Shown one piece after another: positions 55,020-64,000 of a DNA stretch of 64,000 nucleotides. The notes beneath the pieces were generated by a model. It had not been told where the DNA came from, made no database searches, and saw only the letters and a list, made by a program, of their open reading frames with translations. Where the stretch lies: positions 2,162,588-2,226,587 of the forward strand of contig CM018603.1 in assembly GCA_009192285.1 (NCBI GenBank). The letters are read 5' to 3'. The position numbers and the translations under genes were made by a program. The DNA is from Morchella semilibera (taxonomy: Eukaryota > Ascomycota > Pezizomycetes > Pezizales > Morchellaceae). Numbering within the stretch: position 1 is the first letter of the stretch; every line of letters starts with the position of its first letter.

Positions 55020-56860
55020 AGCTGCTATTTTTGAAGTTGATTTTTGTGTTTTGTTTTTTTGCAGGTTCTTGAGGATGTATATAAAAGCTTGCTTTCGCGA
55101 AGGGAAAGCAGATAAAACTAGCCAAGCGAAGTGGAAGTGATTGAATTTTAAGGCAAGCTTTTGAGCAAGAGAGAAAAGAGAGCAAGCTGGTGTGGAAAAG
55201 AAGGAGGGGAGGAGGGGGAGGAGGGAAGGGGGAAGGAGGGAAGGGAAGGAAGAGAGAGGAAGTAGGAAAGAGGTGGGGAGCATATGAGAGGCTCGAGTTT
55301 TAGGGTAAGCAGGGTCCCCTAGCCAATGAGACACCCTCCAGAGAAGTTCCCAGCCATTCCGTCTAGCCCTCAGCACACACGCCTTTACTTTCATTCACTA
55401 AACCATCACTCCCACTATCTCAAACAGCATTTGTGCTAGGAAGATACATGTAGAGTGTTACCATATACACACCCTTACTCTCAGTGGGGATATCCACTAT
55501 CACGTATCCTTTTTGCCCAATCTTATCCTGTATCAGTACAGCTGTTTCGCCCTCCTTCCTCCCTAGGTACCCTCCACCAGTTTTTTTTCCTCTTCCATTT
55601 GCTGGTCGCATGACTTCGTTTCATCCGCTCGATTTCACTTGCTAGTCTTTGTTCGGAGGTTGTATGCGCTCTTCATCTGTCTTCTCGCGTGCCCTTCTGC
55701 CCACCCACACACCTGCACTCACGCACACACCATAAAAATCTCGTTTTGGGATATGAATGTTAGATTGCACTCCTCATGCTACCAGCCAAGATATCACTTT
55801 ATTTACTAAGGCCAGGGTCTTGCCGTGATGTATGTATCACTGTGAAATCGCGTAGGGAACCTAGCCCTATAGAGGTGGTCCAGTCGCTACACCTCTCAGG
55901 GGTATTTCCTGGCCCTTTGATGAAAAAAAAACCAATGAGAGAAGAGACAAGGAAAAGAAAAAAGCCATAACCACCCGATAAGAACTGGATATGCAAGGAA
56001 ATGCTTTTGGCTCGTGCATTCACATCTTTAAAGCAGGTTTTGACAACTTTATGTATGACTGACTCGCTGTGCTTCCCACGACCACTGTCTACCAGCCTTA
56101 CCCCTACACCCGTAGGACTGTCGTTCACTGGGCCAAAAGAGAGGCAGCCAAGCCAAGTTTTGCCTGCAACCCCGGAACGACAGCAGCTCTCTCCTGAGCT
56201 AAAGTACTCTACTCTTACGCATGTCAGTGTACCTCATCACATAACGCAAAGCGGCAGTGCGTATCAGATTAGTTCCACATGAGGATGTTCAATCTTCTAA
56301 AGTAATTTATCGGTCAGGCTAGCCACAATTGTCTTGATACCGCCCAGCGCACTGAGGAATTACCATTCCTAATTTCCCATGCCCGGATTTGGTTATACAA
56401 TTTTGCAAGGGCCTCGAGCACGGACACGTTCTCTTGGCTGTTCCTCGCTAGTGCCCGTTTGAATCGCGTGGACTCGCCGTGGGTGAACGCAATCCGGCCA
56501 CAGGTATGGTGGTGAACACGATAACGGGGCCGGTACTGGCAAAACAAAGTTCCAGGCGCTGATCAATCCCCTTTAAGGACTTGGTCACCCCTAATCAGGA
56601 AAGAGCGAGTGCTGACTCATGAGGATTTCAATCCTATTTTGTCTGATTAAAAGTGGTTTACAAACTGTATACCAATTCTCCTACATATTCTCTACAAAAT
56701 ACAATAGCTGAATTCAAAAACCATGAATTTGGGCTAAAAATATGGATTTAGTGTTTTACTGTTTGTACCAATCTCCTTATTGGACTCACGATTATGTATT
56801 ACCATCGGAGTATGGAATAAAAGGATATAATTAGTAGATATTTTAAAAGTTGTAGTAAGA
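55020..56860. other. Intergenic region upstream of the Meu6-like gene
   Basis: No supported gene. Between 55195 and 55275 the + strand is almost purely G/A (GGAGGGGAGGAGGGGGAGG), i.e. a pyrimidine tract on the coding strand of the adjacent gene, typical of strong fungal promoters. The rest is unremarkable. Confidence 0.5.
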
Positions 56861-56908
56861 TCAGTAAGACTTTATTTATCTCCTGGTATTTCCTAAGTTT
56901 CAGGAGAC
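56861..56908 (-). mobile_element. CATCAG-A fragment
   Basis: TCAGTAAGACTTTATTTATC to TTTCAGGAGACTG, the first third of a reverse copy. Confidence 0.75.
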
Positions 56909-57038
56909 TGTGGAGGGTGTAGGATACTCAGAGAAAACACGGGAGAACCAGTATCATATGGTAGAACGTTATTAACGATGTTGCGAGAATGAAGATTAGT
57001 AAGAGTTTTCTCTTACATTCTATGGGTTTTGGTTACAA

Positions 57039-57135
57039 CATCAGCAAACTCAACTTGTGTCTGTAGTCTCCCAACAGTCTCTCAGGTCTCCTGAGGTTCA
57101 GGAGATATTAGGAGTCAAATGAAGTGTTGTTGATG
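57039..57135 (+). mobile_element. CATCAG-A element with internal deletion, 97 bp
   Basis: Both ends are present (CATCAGCAAACTCAACTT ... AGTGTTGTTGATG), but about 40 bp in the middle are gone. A second loose copy of the family's right end follows at 57138-57167. Confidence 0.87.
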
Positions 57136-57237
57136 CACATCAGGAGACAAATGAGGTCTTGTTGATTAAAATTCCATGAATCAACAGTACATATGCATTT
57201 CTAATAGAGGGATTTCCTTAGGGTTCTACAGGATTCA

Positions 57238-57346
57238 CATCAGTAAGCTTTACCATTTGTGACTGTAGTCTCCTCAGTCTCATGACAGTCTCTTGAGTCT
57301 CCTGGGACCCAAATAATCTCCTGATATTTGTGAAATCTTGCTGATT
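57238..57346 (+). mobile_element. CATCAG-B miniature element, 109 bp, TSD CA
   Basis: CATCAGTAAGCTTTACCATT ... AAATCTTGCTGATT with CA on both sides; LTR2 sequence continues across it. Confidence 0.9.
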
Positions 57347-57381
57347 CAATAGGATGAATCAACGAATAAATTCTAGAACTA

Positions 57382-57427
57382 TATCAATAAGCTTTACCAT
57401 TTGTAACTGGAGTCTTCTGAGTCTCCT
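57382..57427 (+). mobile_element. CATCAG-B fragment
   Basis: First 46 bp of the B family, cut by the start of an LTR1 at 57428. Confidence 0.78.
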
Positions 57428-57513
57428 TGTCCCGGTGTCTTGGCATCGGTCCCGAGGGTTTGGTAGTCGAAGCGCTGTTGTGATTGTTTAGGAAATGGTT
57501 AAGTAAGGAAGGG
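57428..57513 (+). mobile_element. LTR1 fragment, 5' end
   Basis: TGTCCCGGTGTCTTGGC to GGAAGGGG, then interrupted by a CATCAG-A copy. The remainder may lie beyond the window. Fossil. Confidence 0.8.
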
Positions 57514-57646
57514 GCATCAGCAAACTCAACTTGTGACTGGAGTCTCCCAACAGTCTCCCGTGTCTCCTGAGAGTCTCCTGAGACCCCCGGATATTTTTTG
57601 AGTCTCCTAAAGCTCAGGAGACATCAGGAGACAAATGAAGTCTTGC
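57514..57646 (+). mobile_element. CATCAG-A element interrupted by the long Ty3/gypsy element
   Basis: CATCAGCAAACTCAACTTGT to AGTCTTGC; the last bases are missing because an LTR begins at 57647. They are expected just after the far LTR, outside the window, preceded by a repeat of CTTGC. Confidence 0.87.
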
Positions 57647-58277
57647 TGTGACGGAGTAACCCGACGCAACGAAGAAGATGACAATGATGACGCGGAAGGA
57701 CTCGAGGAGCACAGTCTACGTAACGAGAGGACCAACGAAGACAGAGGCAATACCGGGCAGGCACAAGCACAGACACCGGCAAAGACAAAGGCAAGGGCAA
57801 AGGCACAAGGGCGCGGAGCAGAGAAAGTGAGGACCGAATGGACCTCAACGAGAACGATGAGAAGCACTATAGTTTTCCTCTTCAGAGGACAGAATCTTGG
57901 GTACGAGAGGCTATGGCTTGAAAATAGTAGTAGATTCTTATGTACCGAAATAACAGGAAGACGATACAGAGAGAAAAGAAAGAAAGAACTAAGAAAAACA
58001 TCTAACCCCGCTATTTAACAAGTCTCCTCCAACAGTCCGCTCTGACTCACACCTTCGCTCATAGAACCTTATAGGAATATGTCGCATCCACACCTCGTAT
58101 TCCTCCCCACCATCTCCATTATCTATATTACAAATCTATCACGCCATCAAAACTTCCTAGAACCAAATGACGACACCCCCCTCTTAGCACACCCCTTCCT
58201 CGCTTAACTATTCCTAAACAATTACAACAGCGATTCGGCTATCAAACTATCGGGACCGATGCCAAGACGCCGGGACA
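57647..58277 (-). repeat. 3' LTR (LTR1) of the long Ty3/gypsy element
   Basis: TGTGACGGAG to GCCGGGACA on the + strand; same family as the solo LTRs elsewhere in the window. Confidence 0.93.
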
Positions 58278-58298
58278 GATCAGGTCCCCTCCTGGGGC

Positions 58299-61200
58299 CT
58301 AGCTCCTGATGGGCCGAGGTTTTGAAGGATATTGATCGTGAAAAACCTTTCGAAGTTCAGGACTATGTTCAAGATCGTTTGATGGTTGCCAGGAAGGTTC
58401 CTCGTATCCAACATATTTAACCAAATACTCCACTCGTCGTTCCCTTTTCTGGGAATCCAATATCTCCGCAACCTCCAATTCAGTCTCCCCTTTGATTTCC
58501 ACTGGTGGAGGTGGTTCAACAATTTGTCCTGGAACAGGATCATTCATCGCCGGCGATAGCAGTGATACATGAAATACAGGATGTATTTTCATGGAGGTAG
58601 GTAATTCTAACTCATATGCATAGGGACTCACGATTCTTTTGACCAGGTAGGGGCCGATTTGCTTCCAGTCGAGTTTCTTCGAGGCTCGCTGTGTTTCAAT
58701 ATTTCGGGTCGAAAGCCAAACGGAATGGCCAATGGCATAACGAGGTGCCGGAGTCCTATGTAAATTTGCCATTTTCTCCTGTATCTTCTGAGCCCTAAAC
58801 ATCTCACTCTTCAAAAAATCAAGGATCTGGGATATTTCTCGTGCTAGTCCATTAGCCTGATCCTCATTCACTGTCTGCCCATGTTGTAGTGGTCCAAATG
58901 TCATTCTCGGATGTCTCCCATAATTAGCCTGTAAGGGGGACATATTAGTAGTTTCGGAGACGTGATTATTGGTAGCGAACTCGGCAAGAGGTAGAAAATC
59001 AGCCCAATTATCATGTTGATACGATACATAGCTGCGGAGATACTGTTCCTTAATCGCATTGGTACTTTCCGTTTGTCCATCGGTTTGAGGATGAAAGGCA
59101 GTGGAATATCGGGGCGCAATCTCTAGACGATCACAGAGGGTTTTCCAAAACTCAGTGGTAAACTGTGTCCCTCTGTCTGAAACAATCGTTTCCGGGAGTC
59201 TATGAAGCTTTCATACTTGTTCCAAATATGGATGAGACAGATCCCTGGCATTAACGTTCTCGACGGTAGCAATTAGGTGTTTCATTTTCGTCAACCGATC
59301 TACTACTACCAGAATGGCATTAAATCCATTACTCTCCGGAAGTCCCGTTGCAAAATCCATTGTTATATCGGTCCAGGGCTCCTTGGGTACCAATAGGGGG
59401 CGCAGAACTCCTTGTAGGGGGTTATGATTCGCTTTACTCCGTCGAGAAATATGACAATTCTAAACATAGCAGTCTGTATATTTCCGCATGGTCGACGAAT
59501 AATAATTCCGGCTCAGAAGTTCTAGTGTCTTTGATTGTCCAGGATGTCTGGCAGAAGGTTTATCATGATATTCCCGTAGCAGATAGAGCTTGAGTTCATC
59601 ATGGTCAGGAACATAGAGTGTGTTCCGATAAAGCAGTAACCTCCCCTCACTTTCCTGGCACTCCGCCAACGAAATCTCTTTTGATTGTCGAACGCCGTCT
59701 CGTAGCATAGATAGAACTTTACTTGGAAAGCTATCACACTGGTAAGCTTTGTTAAATAAATCAAGTACGGAAGACGATCCTTCAGCGGGTTCATTTGACA
59801 AAGAACCCGCTAACAAACCTGTCCTTGTATCTAAATTCTCCTTCTTTAAAACCACTCGACTTTGTTGTTCCAATCTCTCGTCCCCCTCCTTCGGTAAATC
59901 TTTAGATCTTCTGGTCAAAATATCAACCTTTCTTCCCTGTTTCCTGGGCCTGTATTGAATAACAAAATTAAACCGAGACAAGAACTCCGCCCAACGAGTT
60001 TGACGTCGATTCAGCAATTTGGTTGACATAAAGTACTCAAGATTGCGGTAGTTTGTGAGGACTTTGACTTGGAATTGAGCTGTCTTCAAATGAGGTCTCC
60101 ATTCCTCGAAGCAACGAATAATGGCTAGCAACTCTTTATTATAGATCTCATAGTTGCATTCCACAGGCGAATGTATTTTAGAAAAGAAGGCAACTGGGTG
60201 GAGTACTCCTCCATCATCACGTTGTGATAGTATCCCTGCCGACACATAATCCGACGTATCGGTTTCCACGATAAATTCTTTCTCGGGATCTGGGTGCATT
60301 AATACTGGAGCAGTGGTAAAAGCAGTCTTGAGTTTCTAAAAGGCATGTTCAACCTTCTGAGTCAACTCAAACCGTACATGCTTTTTCGTCAAAGTTGTCA
60401 ATAGCCGAGCCACTCTTGAATAAGCATAAATAAAACGTCAATAGAAGTTGGCAAACCCAAGAAATTCCTGAACCTCCTTCACTGTCTTTGGCGCATTCCA
60501 GTCTACAATCGTCTGTACTTTGGCAGGATCTATCTTCATACCTCCAGGAGTCAAAATCATGCCCAGATATTTTGTCTCCTGTACACTGAATTCGTACTTT
60601 TCTGGTTTCAAATGAACCTCATTAGCTTCCAGAGCTTCTAGCACCTGTTGTACATCCTGCTGATCTTGCTCCAAGGTTTCCGAATAAATAAGAATATCAT
60701 CGAGGTATGCAGTGGCACATCGATCGAGAAAAGGTCTTAGGATATCATTAATCCAGCGTTGAAAGGTAGCGGGAGCATTTGTCAATCCAAAAGGCATAAC
60801 CAAATATTCCCAATGTCTATAACGGGTCCTAAAAGCCGTTTTCCATTCATCTCCTTCCTTAATTCTAATTTGATTATAGCCCAACCGTAAGTCCGGTTTG
60901 GTAAAATAATTAGACCGCGCGAGGTTGACCATAGCTTTCGGTGTAAGGGGAAGAGGATATCTATCATTAACGGTAATGGCATTTAGCTTCCGATAGTCTA
61001 CACATAAGCGCAGAGACCTGTCAACCTTCTTTACGAATAAAACAGGAGCCCCAGCTGGAGAATTGCTGGACCGAAGAAATCCTTTCTTTAAATTGTTGGC
61101 TAAATAATCCCTTAGTGCCTTTAATTCTTCTCGCGACATACTGTACATTGGGTCAAAAGATGGTGCTGTCCCTTCTTGTAATTTTATCTCATGATTATAG

Positions 61201-61895
61201 GGACGGTGTGGTGGTAGCCTAGATGCATTGGTTTCATCGAACAGTTGTCGGAAGCGTTGATAATCTATCAGAATCATCCCATCCGGGTTGACTGGCATTT
61301 CCAATATTTTATTGACAGCATTCAAGGTGGTCGAATAGACTTGAACGGTAGGATCTTGAGAGAGTTTCTTGAACGATCGAGGAGTAATAGCTGAAATACG
61401 AGTAACTGGTCTTTCCGGTGGTGGGGTTGAGATTCCCCAAGCCACAATAGGTTTGCGGTTGGCTATACAATGTTCAAGGCATACTGCTGACTGAAAACGA
61501 ACCTCATTCCTTCCACTATCAATCAAGACACCATGTTTCCTCATCCAAGGTATCCCCATCACAATCGGGTAATGTCCAAGTTTTGTAACGAAGAAAGGAC
61601 ATTCCTCCACATGCCCATTAATCTCCAACTCCAACGTCACCTTCCTTGTTACTTTCCCTGATTCAATAGGTCTTCCATCAATCACATCAATCTTCCTCTC
61701 AGTCCTCAAATTCTTCATCTTCAATTCATGGCGGCGCACAAAGTCATCATCTATAAATGCATATCCCGATGCTCCAGTATCAATCAAGGCATAGGTGGGT
61801 ACAATAGATTTTTTATTTTGCGAAATAGAATAAACTACAATCAATTGATTCTCATCCATCTCCCTTTCTGATACCGAAAACGTTGAAATAGACAC
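58299..61895 (-). pseudogene. pol region of the long Ty3/gypsy element (broken)
   Basis: From high to low coordinates: protease (LIDTGASGYAFIDDDF near 61780), reverse transcriptase with the YLDDIL catalytic block near 60700, RNase H around 60000-60300, integrase around 58900-59750 including DFATGLPESNGFNAILVVVD, and a C-terminal chromodomain (VEYLVKYVGYEEPSWQP near 58400). About three interruptions. Fossil. Confidence 0.92.
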
Positions 61896-61896
61896 A

Positions 61897-63174
61897 TTAG
61901 AAAAAGTCTTTGGAGGTCTCCGGGATATGCCACTTAGGCCAGGGACAAATCTTTATCTCCTCCTCCTCCGAAAACATTTCTCCCTCCGTTTCCTTCTTCT
62001 CCTTCTTTGCTTCCAGCAATGCTCCTTTCATCCTAGGTGCTGCCCTTCCCAAGGGCGAAAGCTTACAATCTCGAACCAAATGTCCAATCCCCCCGCAGTA
62101 ATAGCAACGGTTCTCCACCCGCCTTGCTTCCCTTTCCCTGGGGTCTGGGCGACGATAACTATTAGACAAATCCATAGGAACTGCCCTCCCAGGAGTATAG
62201 GAGGGATGGGCCGCTGGCGCAGCATTCTTCGGTGGTGGTTGGGGCGGTCCCCGTACGACTGGGGATGTTGTTGATACAACAGGTGGGCGAGAAGCAAAGG
62301 GACGAGGAGCATGGCCGCTGGGAATCTGAAATCTAAACCTCCCCATCCTGGCTTGAAGTGCCCTTTGTTTATTGTCCAACCGTTGCAGGAGAAGTCCACA
62401 GTCCTTGATCGTTGCTGGAGTTTCATTCTGAATCATTAGGGCCATCAACTCCTGATTAAGCCCTTCCAAAAGACATTCAATCTTGGCCGCTTCGTTAAAC
62501 TCAGAGTCGGCAGCATACCGCTGGAACTCTGCAAAGTATTCCGAAAAAGTACATTGGCGTTGTCTAATCTCCCGCAAATTACAAGCAGCAGTGGCCGCAC
62601 GATCCGGATCCCCAAAAGCATTGTCCAAAATTTCAAAAAACTCTGCCATGGAATCAAGAGCGATTCCTCCATCCGTAATATACGCAAGAAATTGATCCGC
62701 CGCCGGTCCTTCCAATCGAGAAATAGAATACGTCAGTTGTTGGGCCAAAGTAGGAAAACGATCAAGGTTAGCCGTGAGCTTAATTTGTAGTTGTCTTTGG
62801 AAGGTCCTGAGTGTTTTGCCATCACCCCGGTATTTCTCCGGGTCAGGGAGCTTCTCTGATTTGGATAGCTTGGCTAGGTCGTCATGGATCTCCTCTAAAC
62901 CTCTTTTGACTCCTTCTTGCAACTTCTTGATCTTAGTCCGTAGTCCCTGGATTTCTTTGTAAAACTTGGCTCGGCCTTGTTCTGTTTCGGAGTGATGGGT
63001 GGTAATGTCGACCGCATATTGCTGGACCCCTCCGTGCGCTCTTTGGAGGAGGGCATACGCTTGTTTCGCTTCTTCCGTTGCGGCGGGGTCCACTTGAGGG
63101 TGAGCGACAAAGAACCTTTTGAGATCTATATGGAGCTTTTGATAATCAAATGCATTGGTGGCTGGAGAGGTCAT
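61897..63174 (-). CDS. gag of the long Ty3/gypsy element
   Basis: 425 residues, apparently whole. It has a capsid-like region (the LRTFQRQLQIKLTANLDRF to FAEFQRYAADSEFNEAAKIE blocks) and one CCHC zinc knuckle (CYYCGGIGHLVRDC) near residue 360, a usual arrangement for fungal chromoviruses. Part of a dead element. Confidence 0.92.
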   Translation of the reverse strand: MTSPATNAFDYQKLHIDLKRFFVAHPQVDPAATEEAKQAYALLQRAHGGVQQYAVDITTHHSETEQGRAKFYKEIQGLRTKIKKLQEGVKRGLEEIHDDLAKLSKSEKLPDPEKYRGDGKTLRTFQRQLQIKLTANLDRFPTLAQQLTYSISRLEGPAADQFLAYITDGGIALDSMAEFFEILDNAFGDPDRAATAACNLREIRQRQCTFSEYFAEFQRYAADSEFNEAAKIECLLEGLNQELMALMIQNETPATIKDCGLLLQRLDNKQRALQARMGRFRFQIPSGHAPRPFASRPPVVSTTSPVVRGPPQPPPKNAAPAAHPSYTPGRAVPMDLSNSYRRPDPREREARRVENRCYYCGGIGHLVRDCKLSPLGRAAPRMKGALLEAKKEKKETEGEMFSEEEEIKICPWPKWHIPETSKDFF

Positions 63175-63235
63175 GGTAAACTATGGTGCGAGGTACTCGG
63201 ACTGTGTCAGTCAGGTAAGGGTGGTCTCGTCTTAG

Positions 63236-64000
63236 TGTGACGGAGTAACCCGACGCAAAGAAGAAGATGACAATGATGACGCAGAAGGACTTGAGGAGCA
63301 CAGCCTACGTAACGAGGGGACTGACTTTCATGGATACGCTAGGTTCGGAGGTTTGGAACGAGTGGCAGGGTTGGGATTATTGCAAGCTGAGAGGCGGGGA
63401 TGAGTCATAATAAGTTCTATGGGTTTCTGTTACGCAAAGGTGTGAGTCATAGTTGGGGTTACACGAGGGTATGAGTCAGGCTTGGCTCGGAAATAGCGGA
63501 TATATAAGGGGGACAAGGACGCCTACTCCTGTACTTTCTTTCCTTTCTCTTTTCTCTTCACGCAACGTCTTCTGTATCTATCTACAATACATTATAGTCT
63601 CTATTTTCTACTAGTGACTATCGCTGCCTTCGCAAACTTCTCGCTTATACTTCCCCCCTCTTGGGAGGTATCGCTGTCCCCTACCCCGAACCCTGCGGAA
63701 CGAAGCTACACCCTTGACGCCCCCTTGAGACTGACGAAGACAGAGGCAGACCCGGGCAGGTACAAGCATAGGCACCGGCAAAGATAAAGGCAAGGGCAAA
63801 GGCACAAGTGCGCGGAGCAGAGAAAGTGAGGATCGAATGGACCTCAACGAGAACGATGAGAGGTACTATGGTTTTCCTCTTCAGAGGATAAAATCTTGGG
63901 TACGAGAGGCTATGGCTTGAAAATAGGAGTAGATTCCTATGTACCGAAATAACAGGAAGACAAGACAGAGAGAAAAGAAAGAAAGAACTAAGAAAAACAT
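63236..64000 (-). repeat. 5' LTR (LTR1) of the long Ty3/gypsy element, cut by window end
   Basis: TGTGACGGAG onward. Split by an LTR3-type insertion at 63326-63728; about 355 bp of the usual 631 are inside the window. Confidence 0.92.
63326..63728 (+). mobile_element. Solo LTR-like insertion (LTR3), 403 bp
   Basis: Interrupts the LTR1; the 7-bp word GACTGAC occurs on both sides (63319-63325 and 63729-63735), part of which must be the target duplication. Contains a GGATATATAAGGGG promoter box and a pyrimidine-rich leader, like LTR2. It is related to the reverse fragment at 18354-18650. Fossil, the youngest insertion here. Confidence 0.8.

Larger units (their letters stand above)
56952..57381 (+). 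mobile_element. LTR2 fragment with nested miniature elements
   Basis: Starts TATCATATGGTAGAACG and follows the LTR2 order, interrupted at 57039 and 57238, and stops near 57381 at a CATCAG-B piece. Strongly diverged. Fossil. Confidence 0.75.
57647..64000 (-). mobile_element. Chromodomain Ty3/gypsy (chromovirus) element, nearly complete, broken
   Basis: 3' LTR 57647-58277 (631 bp) and 5' LTR from 63236 running off the window; internal region ~4.96 kb on the minus strand. Order gag, protease, RT, RNase H, integrase, chromodomain identifies a chromovirus. A purine tract (AGGAGGGGA) precedes the 3' LTR. gag looks whole; pol has about three interruptions, so the element is dead. By eye the LTRs differ at roughly 24 of 355 comparable bases (about 7%, mostly transitions), pointing to an insertion millions of years old. 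The 5' LTR carries a later LTR3 insertion. Fossil. Confidence 0.93.

Noticed and set aside
1-64000. CRISPR array or other spaced direct repeats of a defence system
   Set aside because: CATCAG copies are repeated but dispersed at irregular distances in both orientations, each with its own target duplication; the host genes are eukaryotic with introns.

Overview
The window looks like a gene-poor, transposon-rich stretch of an ascomycete fungus, probably a filamentous Pezizomycotina species. A Pezizomycetes (truffle- or morel-like) genome is my guess. Pointers are the short GT-AG introns (about 35-100 nt), an FMF-1-type HMG-box protein, a Plavaka-type transposase relic, chromodomain Ty3/gypsy elements and a dense load of tiny inverted-repeat transposons. 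No rRNA, tRNA, CRISPR array or prokaryotic feature was seen.

Layout. 1-19.3 kb is a transposon graveyard: a satellite, a Plavaka relic, about ten solo LTRs, many ~137-bp miniature elements with ends reading CATCAGCAA/TTGCTGATG, three broken unidentified genes, and a scrambled Ty3/gypsy copy. 19.7-25.3 kb holds two intact host genes on the + strand: a GPATCH1/TOUGH-type G-patch splicing protein and a DDT-like/PHD-finger chromatin protein. 25.3-29.8 kb is intergenic and peppered with the palindrome TACATGTA. 29.8-34.4 kb holds an FMF-1/PaHMG5-type HMG-box regulator and the GINS subunit Psf1, both +. 35.3-40.1 kb is a second nested repeat block. 40.1-43.2 kb is intergenic with foldback elements. 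43.2-47.1 kb is a ten-exon SulP transporter with STAS and cyclic-nucleotide-binding-like domains (Vsb1/YGR125W type, +). 48.4-51.4 kb is a third nested block. 53.0-55.0 kb is a Meu6-like PH-domain protein (-). 56.9 kb to the window end is a fourth block, dominated by a nearly complete chromodomain Ty3/gypsy element on the minus strand whose pol is broken.

The six host genes do not form an operon or an evident pathway cluster. The repeats carry the unusual biology. Two miniature families share the CATCAGCAA end and make 2-bp target duplications, provable from empty sites in other repeat copies. They nest with two LTR families in stacks of up to four levels, which gives a readable order of insertion. 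At least five other small foldback elements are flanked by TA. Exon models were read by eye from splice signals and phase, without transcripts.
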